Positions 28,884-36,561 of a DNA stretch of 64,000 nucleotides are shown here, piece by piece; positions within the stretch are counted from its first letter, which is position 1; the number at the start of each line of letters is the position of its first letter. The position numbers were made by a program, and so were the translations under genes. The notes below the pieces were generated by a model, which did no database searches, was not told the origin of the DNA, and worked only from the letters and a program-made list of their open reading frames with translations. The DNA is from Mesorhizobium sophorae (GTDB lineage: Bacteria; Pseudomonadota; Alphaproteobacteria; Rhizobiales; Rhizobiaceae), in NCBI RefSeq assembly GCF_002270415.1, contig NZ_NNRI01000002.1, forward strand, positions 1 to 64,000, read 5' to 3'.

Positions 28884-28905
28884 CATATTAGTCATGATTA
28901 ATATG
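28884..28905. promoter_or_regulatory. Near-palindromic operator-like site
   Basis: CATATTA-GTCATGAT-TAATATG is a 22-bp inverted repeat with one mismatched pair, in an AT-rich pocket of otherwise GC-rich DNA. It sits about 20 bases ahead of the hypothetical gene that ends at 28475, where a repressor could cover the promoter. Confidence 0.4.
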
Positions 28906-28930
28906 GCGGGCAACTCTCTCGGAGAGGGGT

Positions 28931-29273
28931 GGGCCAGATTGCAGCACCCTCAGAGCAATGCGGGAAACCCACGGCTACAATGTGGAAAATCGTTCCTTGA
29001 TATGCGGTCTGGCTGCCGACGAGATTGAGGATATCGAGAGCGGCAAGGTGACCGCGCATGCTCGACGCTGCGGAGGTTGTCGAAGCAACCAGCCACCCGG
29101 TCGGCGGTGTCTGCCCGTTCGGCCTGCCGGCGCCGCTGCCGGTCTACTGCGATGTATCGCTGCGCGAATTCGACGATGTCGTGCCCGCCGCCGCCAACGC
29201 CGCGCTGCGGCTCAGCCTACGGCGCATGGTCGATCTCACCAGGCCCGAATGGGTCGATGTCTGCCAAGGCTAG
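28931..29273 (+). pseudogene. Fused remnant of XRE gene and ybaK
   Basis: Positions 28931-29054 match the XRE gene from 26619 to 26742, and 29055-29267 match ybaK from 27260 to its last codons. The 517 bases between them in the intact copy (26743-27259) are missing here. The join is at a CCG shared by both parents, so a short-homology deletion is likely. The XRE frame and the ybaK frame do not continue across the join. The two parts also carry many substitutions, and ybaK codons are missing (PAAGATN reduced to PAAAN). A 71-residue frame (29058-29273) still reads like the YbaK C-terminus but lacks the catalytic lysine region. It is almost certainly non-functional. Confidence 0.85.
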
Positions 29274-29369
29274 CCTGGGGGCTCGCCGGCACCCGCGATC
29301 GCATCGGCGCGAAAGTCGCCGAATTTCGGTTGACCCGGGCGGGGTTATCACGATACATCGCGACCGGTC

Positions 29370-29446
<77 letters not shown>

Positions 29447-29475
29447 TTTTTCCTTGAAATCCCTGGTTCTTATCG

Positions 29476-29496
29476 AGGCGCCTTCTGGCGCCTTTT
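29476..29496 (+). terminator. Terminator after tRNA-Pro
   Basis: A six-pair GGCGCC stem with a TTCT loop and a TTTT tract about 30 bases beyond the tRNA. Confidence 0.6.
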
Positions 29497-29514
29497 CCCG
29501 TTTTCGGAACGAAA

Positions 29515-29572
29515 GGCGCTCAATCGATTTCCGAATCCGGTCTGCTCAACCACCAAGAAACCCGAAATGCGG
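29515..29572. repeat. 58-bp direct repeat, copy 1
   Basis: Identical over 58 bases to 30935-30992. The two copies enclose about 1.36 kb of orphan sequence just beyond tRNA-Pro. Confidence 0.95.
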
Positions 29573-29906
29573 GTCCTTCCTATAGAGCCCACCAGCGATC
29601 CTGGCGACGGGCGTTTTCCGTGCGTCGCCAAATTCGACGCTGAGATAACAGCAGATGTCCGGATGTACGGACTGCGACTTTTGAAATCCCCCACCGGTAA
29701 ATATCTCTCGGCCCAGGTAGCCACCACGGCTCTCCCTAGTAACTGAAGAGCCGTGGCTACCGCCCCCCGGCCTATGCTGCTGCATATTAGAGACAGCTTA
29801 CGGAAGTTTGCGTGCAACGCAATATCTTTGTTGCGCTGCACCATGATTTTCTACTGGCCGCCCATCGCGGTCGGCACTACCGGCCTGGCCGGTTTCTCCA
29901 GATTGG

Positions 29907-30302
29907 ATGACCACCCATGACCAACTCATCATTCATCAGCAGACCACGCTTGCTGTGCCGCGAAAGCAGCGGGGAGCTGTTTCACTGCAATACGAAAGAA
30001 GAGCGTGCTGCCCTACGCGCCAGGCTGGCCATGAACAAGCAGGACGAGCAACGTCGCATGGACGCCTGAGCGGCTACGACTTCTTTGAGGATCTCGCAGA
30101 GGCTGGAATTGTTGAGAACCGCCGCGAGGTGCCGCGCGATTTGGCAGAGGAAACTTGGCGTCGCATTGGCAATGATGTTCTCGATTACAGGGTGGAATTC
30201 CACCGCGGCTTCGTGCCCCCGGAGCGGCCTATCTGGGCAGAGCGTGAGTTCGGCCCACCCGATAGGAAGAAGCGGCACGCTGGGACGCGCTGGAGGGAAT
30301 AG
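29907..30302 (+). CDS. Hypothetical ORF, possibly two merged frames
   Basis: The frame spans 131 codons. Only the second half (from about residue 56: GYDFFEDLAEAGIVENRREVPRDLAEETWRRIG ... ERPIWAEREFGPP) looks protein-like. In the first half a different frame (29917-30069, 50 codons, MTNSSFISRPRLL..., ending KQDEQRRMDA) looks at least as natural. Either these are two tiny overlapping genes or one gene that has suffered a frameshift. I do not recognise a family. It lies between the two 58-bp repeats. Confidence 0.35.
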   Translation: MTTHDQLIIHQQTTLAVPRKQRGAVSLQYERRACCPTRQAGHEQAGRATSHGRLSGYDFFEDLAEAGIVENRREVPRDLAEETWRRIGNDVLDYRVEFHRGFVPPERPIWAEREFGPPDRKKRHAGTRWRE

Positions 30303-31118
30303 GCGTCGCGCAGAATCATCTGCATCTACCGCGGTCGATGTGGCCGCGGTTTATGGTCGACGCCTGCGGATGAAGAGGATCTCAGAAATAGGATTGCCAA
30401 CTTGTAACTTGGAAAAAGGGGAAAACAAGTATTTACAAGGCCATCTCGCTTGGCTGCTCGATGAGTTGGAAATCAAAGATCCCCATGGAAAAGGTGAACG
30501 TGCCGCCGTCCGCTTTATCCGGAGTCTACGCCACCCTAAGTCGCGGTTTTAAGGGCGAGGATTTCAACTTGATGTTTAGCAAGAGCGTCTTATTCGTAGA
30601 GTACACGGAAACACGCTTGAAGAGGGCGCGCGCAAAATCAAAACGGTCTGTGCCCTCCTTCCTCGCGGCAGTGTCGCTGCGAGCGGATAATGACAATCCG
30701 GGAACGGAGTTTTCTAGGTAGGAGCGTCGGCCGCCTAAATCGGCCACTTCGCTCACCGCTCTGGAAGGGCAGATCTACGGCAAGGTTGTTCAAGTGTTGA
30801 GACGGAAGCTCCCTAATCCAGCGTAGGTCGGGCGGCTCTCTGATGCGCGATAGCGAATTGACTGCGCGACCGGGCAAGGGCTGGACACCTTGGGAAGAGG
30901 GTCAAGGCGACTCCGACATCGAAAAGATATGGTGGGCGCTCAATCGATTTCCGAATCCGGTCTGCTCAACCACCAAGAAACCCGAAATGCGGATCCCTTC
31001 TATTGTGCCCGCCACGGGAGCAACCCGGCGGCAGCCACATAGTTCCGTTGTGGACCCGCCTGACGTCGTGACATGATAGCAGTCAAGACTGCCTTCATTG
31101 TCTCGCAGGAACGGTCGT
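30303..31118. other. Degenerate accessory stretch with short open frames
   Basis: About 815 bases with no confident gene. Two overlapping frames on the plus strand (30370-30552, 60 codons with LEKGENKYLQGHLAWLLDELEIKDPHGKG; and 30461-30721, with GFKGEDFNLMFSKSVLFVEYTETRLKRARAK) could be parts of one small gene split by a frameshift near 30500. The second copy of the 58-bp repeat (30935-30992) lies near the right end. The local composition is lower in G+C than the core genes. Confidence 0.4.
30935..30992. repeat. 58-bp direct repeat, copy 2
   Basis: Perfect match to 29515-29572 in the same orientation; similarity fades after GAAATGCGG with a few scattered matches beyond. Confidence 0.95.
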
Positions 31119-31301
31119 ATGGACAAGAAAGAAGCCGCCCAGGAGATAATGCAGATCGTAAGAGGCGATCTGGCGAGCGCTAGAGACGCGGCACAAGGGC
31201 AGCCATCCTGGCGACTGATCGATGAGGCGATGTCCAACCTTAGGCGGATCGCCTCAGTTTTGAACCACGACGACAGAGAGCCGCCCAAACCCGCCAATTG
31301 A
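31119..31301 (+). CDS. Small hypothetical protein
   Basis: A 60-residue helical, charged protein (MDKKEAAQEIMQIVRGDLASARDAAQ ... LRRIASVLNHDDREPPKPAN). The start at 31119 has AGGA nine bases ahead. No membrane segment or signal peptide. I do not recognise it. It lies just outside the second 58-bp repeat. Confidence 0.45.
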   Translation: MDKKEAAQEIMQIVRGDLASARDAAQGQPSWRLIDEAMSNLRRIASVLNHDDREPPKPAN

Positions 31302-31417
31302 TATTGTCAAAGTCCCCTTCTGCCATCCAGATACCAAGCGCACAGCATCGAACAGGGAACTGCGGTAATCTCGGCTGGCTCTGCGCTTTTCTTGAAAGGT
31401 CCGAAAAGGAGGTTGAC

Positions 31418-31684
31418 GTGAAGATCAGGACGACAAGACACAATCACCCCGGAGAACCGGGCGTCATTCTGCTCGACCAGTCATTGCAAAACATGATCGT
31501 GGCGACCGACATTCGCGATGGCGCAACGACGCTGTTCGGGACGGTAAATCTGCAGGTGAATTATTCCGGGCAGTACGACATCAGAGTCGAATTATCGCCT
31601 GGGGAACTTACGCAGGTCTACCAGCTGCTGGTCAAAAACCTCCTGGAGAAAATAGAGGAACTTACGAGCGCTCAAAATCCTTGA
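31418..31684 (+). CDS. Small hypothetical protein
   Basis: An 88-residue protein with a mixed beta-alpha pattern (IVATDIRDGATTLFGTVNLQVNYSGQYDIRVELSPGELTQVYQLLVKNLLEKIEEL). The start is GTG at 31418, chosen because of an excellent ribosome-binding site (AAAAGGAGGT) six bases ahead. I do not recognise the family. Its last 23 bases overlap the end of the convergent O-antigen-ligase-type gene on the minus strand. Confidence 0.6.
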   Translation: MKIRTTRHNHPGEPGVILLDQSLQNMIVATDIRDGATTLFGTVNLQVNYSGQYDIRVELSPGELTQVYQLLVKNLLEKIEELTSAQNP

Positions 31685-32969
31685 CGCTCGCAAACCAACC
31701 GCCTTCCAAAGCTCGCCTTCCGCTTTGAGCTTTTACCGGGTTCGGCCGCAACAGCCGCTGGTGCCTGTACTCAAGCGCAATGGCGCCCCAGATCAGACCG
31801 AGCAGCAGGTAGACGTGGCGCCAGTGGTCGATGTCGATGAAGGTGCCGAGCCCGATATTGCCGATGAAGGCGACATAGGCGCATAGCAGATAGGGCTGCC
31901 ACGGCCGGTCGCGCAGCAGGATGCGGAATCCGGCTGCTATCGTCCAGGCGACGAGCGTCAGGAACGACACGAAGCCGAGCCAGCCATAGTCCATCAGCAT
32001 CTTCAGCCAGATATCGTGGGTGTCTTCGCCAAAGATCGTGCCGAAGACCAGCGGGCCGATGCCGAACGGATGTTCGAGCGCCATCTGGAAACCGATTGCA
32101 TAGCGGGCGAAGCGGCCGAGGCGGGCGGTGTCGTAACTCTGTTCGAGATGGGCGCGGTTGGAAAACATCTCCGACACGCCGGGCAGCTGCAGGATGACGA
32201 TCATGGCGACGACCAGCAGCGACAGCGCGGCAACCGTCATCACCACCACGCGCAGCCGGAACATGCCGCTGGCGCTCTGCAGGAACAGGCAGCCGGTGAG
32301 CAGGACAGCCGAGACCGCGAACATGCCCCAGGCGCCGCGCGAGAAGGAAAAGAAGATGCCGGCGGTGATGATCAACAGCGGCACCGCCAGCAGCGGCATG
32401 CGCGTGACCGGCCCGGTCAAAAGCAGATAGAGCAGATAGATGCCGGGCAGCACCAGGAACGGGCCGAACACATTCGGGTCCTGGAAGGCGCCGGCGGCAC
32501 GGTCGTATTTTGTAAACATCTCGGCGCCCGGAAAGGCGTGGAAATAGCCCGCTATGCCAAGCAGCGAGGTTATCACCGCCGACACGACATAGGCGAAGAA
32601 GATCAGCCGGTAGAGGCTGGGCTGCACCGCGGTCACCGAGGCGAAGAACACCGCGGTGAAGGCGAGAAACAGCGAGACGGCGAGATAGAGCGGCGTGTTG
32701 GCGAGATCCGCCATCTGCGTCATCGCCATCATGCCACCGATGTTCATCGTCACCAGCAGCACCAGCAGCGGCATTGCCGCGCGCGACAGCCTGAGGCCGA
32801 AGAGAGCCCAGATGGCGATCAGCCCGGCCATGTAGAGTTCATAGGGCGCCGGTTCGCTGATGACGAAGCCGGACAGGAATATGCCGACGAACACCGCCGC
32901 CGAGGAAATCAGCGCGATCAGCTTGGCGTTGACCGCGGCCTGCGGCAGCTCATGGGAAATCGCGCTCAA
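31662..32969 (-). CDS. O-antigen ligase/polymerase family membrane protein
   Basis: A 435-residue inner-membrane protein with ten to twelve hydrophobic segments. It has the Wzy_C domain with the long periplasmic loop and the typical HPFGIGPLVFGTIFGEDTHDIWLKMLMDYGWLGF motif. Such proteins polymerise repeat units or ligate them to a carrier. It starts with TTG at 32969, overlapping the stop codon of the upstream sugar transferase gene by three bases (TTGA), the only start consistent with that coupling. It is the last gene of the minus-strand exopolysaccharide operon. Which of polymerase or ligase it is cannot be read from the sequence. Confidence 0.85.
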   Translation of the reverse strand: MSAISHELPQAAVNAKLIALISSAAVFVGIFLSGFVISEPAPYELYMAGLIAIWALFGLRLSRAAMPLLVLLVTMNIGGMMAMTQMADLANTPLYLAVSLFLAFTAVFFASVTAVQPSLYRLIFFAYVVSAVITSLLGIAGYFHAFPGAEMFTKYDRAAGAFQDPNVFGPFLVLPGIYLLYLLLTGPVTRMPLLAVPLLIITAGIFFSFSRGAWGMFAVSAVLLTGCLFLQSASGMFRLRVVVMTVAALSLLVVAMIVILQLPGVSEMFSNRAHLEQSYDTARLGRFARYAIGFQMALEHPFGIGPLVFGTIFGEDTHDIWLKMLMDYGWLGFVSFLTLVAWTIAAGFRILLRDRPWQPYLLCAYVAFIGNIGLGTFIDIDHWRHVYLLLGLIWGAIALEYRHQRLLRPNPVKAQSGRRALEGGWFASVKDFERS

Positions 32970-34504
32970 TAGGCGTTTTCCGTGTTCAGCAGCCGGGCCG
33001 GCGTCAGGAACAGGATCCGCAGGTCGAACAGCAGCGACCAGTTCTCGATGTAATAGAGGTCGTACTCCGTCCGCATGCGGATCTTCTCGTTGGTGTCCAT
33101 CTCGCCGCGCCAGCCATTGATCTGCGCCCAGCCGGTGACGCCGGGCTTGACCTTGTGACGCGCGAAATAGCCGTCGACCACTTCGTTGTAGAGAAGGTTG
33201 TGCGACTGCGCGGCGATGGCGTGCGGGCGCGGGCCGACCAGCGACAGCGAACCCAGCAGCGAGTTGAAGAACTGCGGCAGCTCGTCGATCGAGGTCTTGC
33301 GGATGAAGCGGCCGACGCGGGTGACGCGCGGGTCGTTCTTGGTCACCGTCTGTTTGGCGGTCGGGTCGGCCTTGTCCGTATACATCGAACGGAACTTGTA
33401 GACCTCGATGATTTCGTTGTTGAAGCCGTGCCGCTTCTGGTGAAACAGAACCGGCCCCTTGCTGTCGAGCTTGATGGCGATGGCGGTCGCCAGCATCACC
33501 GGCGAGAACACGACAATGCCGATCAGGCTGAAGACGATGTCGAAGGCGCGCTTGGCGACCGAATCCCAGTCGTTGATCGGCCTGTCGAAGATATCGAGCA
33601 TCGGCACCGAGCCGATGTAGGAATAGGCGCGCGGGCGAAACTGCAGCGCGTTGGAATGCGCCGACAGCCGGATGTCGACCGGCAACACCCACAGCTTCTT
33701 CAACAGCTGCAGCACGCGCGATTCGGCGGTTAGCGGCAGCGATACGATCAGCATGTCGATGCGAGCGATGCGGGCGAACTCGATCAGCTCCGAAATGGTG
33801 CCGAGCTTGGGATAGCCGGCGACGATGGGCGGTGAGCGCTTGTCGCCGCGATCGTCGAAGATGCCGCAGATGCGGATGTCGTTATAGGGCTGCTTTTCGA
33901 CCGAGCGGATCAGCATTTCAGCAGCCTTGCCACCGCCGACGATGACGGCGCGCCGTTCCATGCGGCCATCGCGCGCCCAGCGCCGGATCAGCTTCGACAT
34001 CACCAGCCTGAGGCCGAAGAGGAGAACGAAGCCGATGACGAACCAGGTGCCGAACAGAAGGCGCGAATAGTCTTCCGACATCTTCATGACGAATGCCATC
34101 AGCGCCATGAGGGCGAAAGTGCCGGCCCAGACCAGCAGCACGCGGCCGAAATTGGCGATGGGCCGCATGAGGGCCACGATCTGGTAGCAGTCGGTGACGT
34201 CGAGCAGCACCACGGCAAGGAACGACGACGCGGCGATCGTCAGCGGGTATTGCCAGGCAAGATAGTTGAAGAACCCGACATAGTAGAAATAGATGCCGAG
34301 CCCGGACACCAGCAGCAACCCGAATTCGACCATGCGCAGCACGCCGCTGACCATGATCGGCGACATGGTATCGCGCCTGTACTGCGAGGCGACCTGGCGG
34401 GCGACATCGTTCATGCCGCCGGGCGGCGTGTCGCCTTCGGCCGGGCCGTCGAATTTACGCACCGCCTCTGGTGAAAAGCGGCGCGCGGGGTCGATCTCGT
34501 TCAT
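32966..34504 (-). CDS. Undecaprenyl-phosphate sugar phosphotransferase (WcaJ type)
   Basis: A 512-residue polyprenyl-phosphate hexose-1-phosphate transferase that primes exopolysaccharide synthesis. Five hydrophobic segments (residues 50-190) precede a Rossmann-like CoA-binding-3 domain (RRAVIVGGGKAAEMLIRSV). The catalytic C-terminal domain starts at KRAFDIVFSLIGIVVFSPVM and contains KFRSMY, the DE of SIDELPQFFN, SLSLVGPRPHA and VKPGVTGWAQINGWRGE. All parts of a full-length enzyme are present. The ATG at 34504 was preferred to the longer frame because no hydrophobic segment is lost. It overlaps the downstream polymerase gene and starts about 100 bases after the glycosyltransferase gene ends. 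Confidence 0.93.
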   Translation of the reverse strand: MNEIDPARRFSPEAVRKFDGPAEGDTPPGGMNDVARQVASQYRRDTMSPIMVSGVLRMVEFGLLLVSGLGIYFYYVGFFNYLAWQYPLTIAASSFLAVVLLDVTDCYQIVALMRPIANFGRVLLVWAGTFALMALMAFVMKMSEDYSRLLFGTWFVIGFVLLFGLRLVMSKLIRRWARDGRMERRAVIVGGGKAAEMLIRSVEKQPYNDIRICGIFDDRGDKRSPPIVAGYPKLGTISELIEFARIARIDMLIVSLPLTAESRVLQLLKKLWVLPVDIRLSAHSNALQFRPRAYSYIGSVPMLDIFDRPINDWDSVAKRAFDIVFSLIGIVVFSPVMLATAIAIKLDSKGPVLFHQKRHGFNNEIIEVYKFRSMYTDKADPTAKQTVTKNDPRVTRVGRFIRKTSIDELPQFFNSLLGSLSLVGPRPHAIAAQSHNLLYNEVVDGYFARHKVKPGVTGWAQINGWRGEMDTNEKIRMRTEYDLYYIENWSLLFDLRILFLTPARLLNTENAY

Positions 34505-34600
34505 GGGGCTTTCCGCAAGCTTCCCTACGGTGAATAGCAAAAGAGAGCTAAGAAAGCCTTGAAACAACAAGTGGCTTTGAAACGGCCTGGGGCTTGACGC

Positions 34601-35731
34601 CTATTTGTTGATCGCGGCGAAGTAGGCCTTCTCGATGTCGGCGGCCATCACATCGGCGCCGAAGCGTGCCTTGAGGCTGGCGCCATCGGGCATCAGCTTG
34701 CGATAGGCGGCGAGGTCGCCCAGCGCCTGGCTCACCTTGTCGGCAAGCGCGACCGGGTCGGGCCGGATCAGGGCAGGGGAGCCGGAGCCGAAGATCTCCG
34801 GTATGCCGCCGACCGACGTGGCGATCATCGGCTTTCCCGCGGCAAGCGTTTCCAGGACGATGTAGGGCATGGCTTCGGCGCGCGAGGGAACGATGACGAG
34901 CGCCGCCAGCGCGAAGGCTTCCCTGGCCGGCATCGGCGGCAGGAAGCGGACGTAGCCCTCAAGCCCGAGCCGTTTCACCTGGGCGTGGTAGCGGGGCAGG
35001 TCGTCGCCGGAGCCGACCATCACCGCGGTCAGCGCGCGGCCGAGCCGGGGGCCGGCGAGGGCCAGCGCGTCGATGAAGATGTCGGGACCCTTCAGGTCGC
35101 GCATCATGCCGATATAGAGCAGATCGGCTGCGTCGGCCCCGGTGATTGCGGGCTCGAATTCGGCGGCGCGCAATCCATTGTAGACCAGGGAGTTGGGGAT
35201 CTGCGGCTCCCCGACCTTGCGGCGATAGGTTCGCCTTTCGTAGTCGGAGACAAACAGCAGGTGGTCGGTGAAGCGTGCCATGAAGCGCTCGAGCGCGAAG
35301 AACAGCTTTCCGGTGGTCGTGTTCTCGTCATAGTGGAGAGAGCCACCATGCGGCGAATAAAGGCGGGCTACGCGAGACCTTGATACCCGCAACAATGAGC
35401 CGAACAGACGAGTATAGGCGCCACCCTTGGCGCCGTGCCCGTGCAACACGTCCGGCCGCAATTCCTTGATGATCCTGTAAGTGCGCCAGGCCGACGCAAG
35501 GTCGCCCGGGCCGACATGGCGCTGCATCGGCGTACGATGGATGCCGAGCGACAGCATATCCTTCATCTGCTCGAACAGACGTTCCTCGAACTCGCCGCCG
35601 GTCGTCGAATCGCAGACGATGCCGACGGAATGTCCGGCGGCGACCTGCGCCTCGGTCAGGTCGCGCACATGGCGGAAAATTCCTCCGACGGGTGAGCGAA
35701 AGCAATGGACGATCCTGAGGTTGTCCACCAC
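34601..35731 (-). CDS. Glycosyltransferase family 4 (GT-B)
   Basis: A 376-residue cytosolic or membrane-associated sugar transferase. The N-terminal acceptor domain contains GGIFRHVRDLTEAQVAAGHSVGIVCDS and GHGAKGGAYTR; the C-terminal donor domain has the GT4 signature (EAMPYIVLETLAAGKPMIATSVGGIPEIF), with the catalytic Glu pair. It probably adds a sugar after the priming transferase. It starts with GTG at 35731, eight bases after the export lipoprotein gene, so the two are co-transcribed. The donor sugar is unknown. Confidence 0.9.
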   Translation of the reverse strand: MVDNLRIVHCFRSPVGGIFRHVRDLTEAQVAAGHSVGIVCDSTTGGEFEERLFEQMKDMLSLGIHRTPMQRHVGPGDLASAWRTYRIIKELRPDVLHGHGAKGGAYTRLFGSLLRVSRSRVARLYSPHGGSLHYDENTTTGKLFFALERFMARFTDHLLFVSDYERRTYRRKVGEPQIPNSLVYNGLRAAEFEPAITGADAADLLYIGMMRDLKGPDIFIDALALAGPRLGRALTAVMVGSGDDLPRYHAQVKRLGLEGYVRFLPPMPAREAFALAALVIVPSRAEAMPYIVLETLAAGKPMIATSVGGIPEIFGSGSPALIRPDPVALADKVSQALGDLAAYRKLMPDGASLKARFGADVMAADIEKAYFAAINK

Positions 35732-35739
35732 GTGGGTCG

Positions 35740-36303
35740 TCAGAACAGGCGTTCGCGGACGTAGACTGTATCGCCCGGCAGCAGCGGGTCGGACGTGACC
35801 ACACGGCCGGTCATCACCTTACCGTTGATGTCGCGGGTGATGTCGACGCTTTCCTGGTTTGCGCGCGGCGTGAAACCGCCGGCGATGGCGATTGCCTTCT
35901 GCACCGTCAGGCCGGGGACGTACGAGTATTGCCCGGCAGCACCAACTTCGCCCATGACGAAGATCGGCCTGTAGCGGTCGATCTCGACCGAAACGTCGGG
36001 ATCGCGCAGGTAGCCTTGTCGCAATTTGTCGGCGATTTCCTTTTCCATCTGCTGCGCTGTGTGGCCGCGCGCCGGTACGGCGCCGACAAGCGGGAAGGAG
36101 AGGTAGCCGGACTGGTCGACGCTGTAGGTGTTGGTCAGCCCGTCCTGCTCGAACACGGTGACCCGGACGCGGTCGCCGGCGCCAAGACGATAGGGCTGTT
36201 CGAGCACCTCGTGGAAGGCTGCCGGCGTCGGCCGGTAGCTGGAACAGCCGGCAAGCATCGATACGGCAAGCAGCGCGCGAAACAGGGAGGCAGTGCTTTT
36301 CAT
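35740..36303 (-). CDS. Polysaccharide export lipoprotein (Wza/ExoF-like)
   Basis: A 187-residue outer-membrane or periplasmic lipoprotein. The signal peptide ends in the lipobox MLAGC, giving a lipidated Cys near residue 20. It has a Poly_export domain (YRLGAGDRVRVTVFEQDGLTNTYSVDQSGYLSFPLVG) and one SLBB domain (DRYRPIFVMGEVGAAGQYSYVPGLTVQKAIAIAGGF). It is shorter than Wza (about 380 residues), lacking the C-terminal amphipathic helix barrel, as is common for ExoF-type proteins in rhizobia. It is the first gene of the minus-strand exopolysaccharide operon and is divergent from the Wzc-like gene. Confidence 0.9.
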   Translation of the reverse strand: MKSTASLFRALLAVSMLAGCSSYRPTPAAFHEVLEQPYRLGAGDRVRVTVFEQDGLTNTYSVDQSGYLSFPLVGAVPARGHTAQQMEKEIADKLRQGYLRDPDVSVEIDRYRPIFVMGEVGAAGQYSYVPGLTVQKAIAIAGGFTPRANQESVDITRDINGKVMTGRVVTSDPLLPGDTVYVRERLF

Positions 36304-36561
36304 GACCGGATAGGTACCTTCGACTGGTCGCTGCAGCCCCGCAGCAACTCTAGGGATCGAGGTCCGTTATCATCCTGTTAGGGTTAATGGCCGGTAAAGG
36401 GAGCGGCCGACACGGCGCGCGCCGGCGAGAGTTTTTCGATTTTTTGGCGGTTTTGTTTGGCGTCCGCCAGTAAACCCTAACGCAAACTTACGGCCATCTT
36501 AACGGCTGAGTTACCATAGTTGTTTACGGTGTGTCCTGACCCAGTATCGGAGTAGGGATGC
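36304..36561. promoter_or_regulatory. Divergent control region of the exopolysaccharide locus
   Basis: The 258-base gap between the two divergent transcripts contains a perfect 9-bp inverted pair GTTAGGGTT (36377-36385) and AACCCTAAC (36473-36481). The arms lie 74 and 81 bases from the two start codons, a symmetric placement that suits one regulator acting on both promoters. Between them is a T-rich tract (GATTTTTTGG) and a GGCGG/CCGCC pair. Promoter elements themselves were not identified. Confidence 0.5.

Larger units (their letters stand above)
29447..29906. other. Non-coding stretch downstream of tRNA-Pro
   Basis: Apart from the tRNA terminator and the first copy of a 58-bp direct repeat (29515-29572), nothing gene-like is seen. 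Minus-strand open frames here are short and lack a credible ribosome-binding site. The repeat contains CGAATCCGG and a terminal ACCACCA followed by a small CCCG/CGGG hairpin, resembling the 3' end of a tRNA gene plus terminator. Confidence 0.5.

Noticed and set aside
29907..30302. A confident 131-residue gene between the 58-bp repeats
   Set aside because: Only the second half looks like protein and another frame fits the first half better, so it is listed at low confidence.
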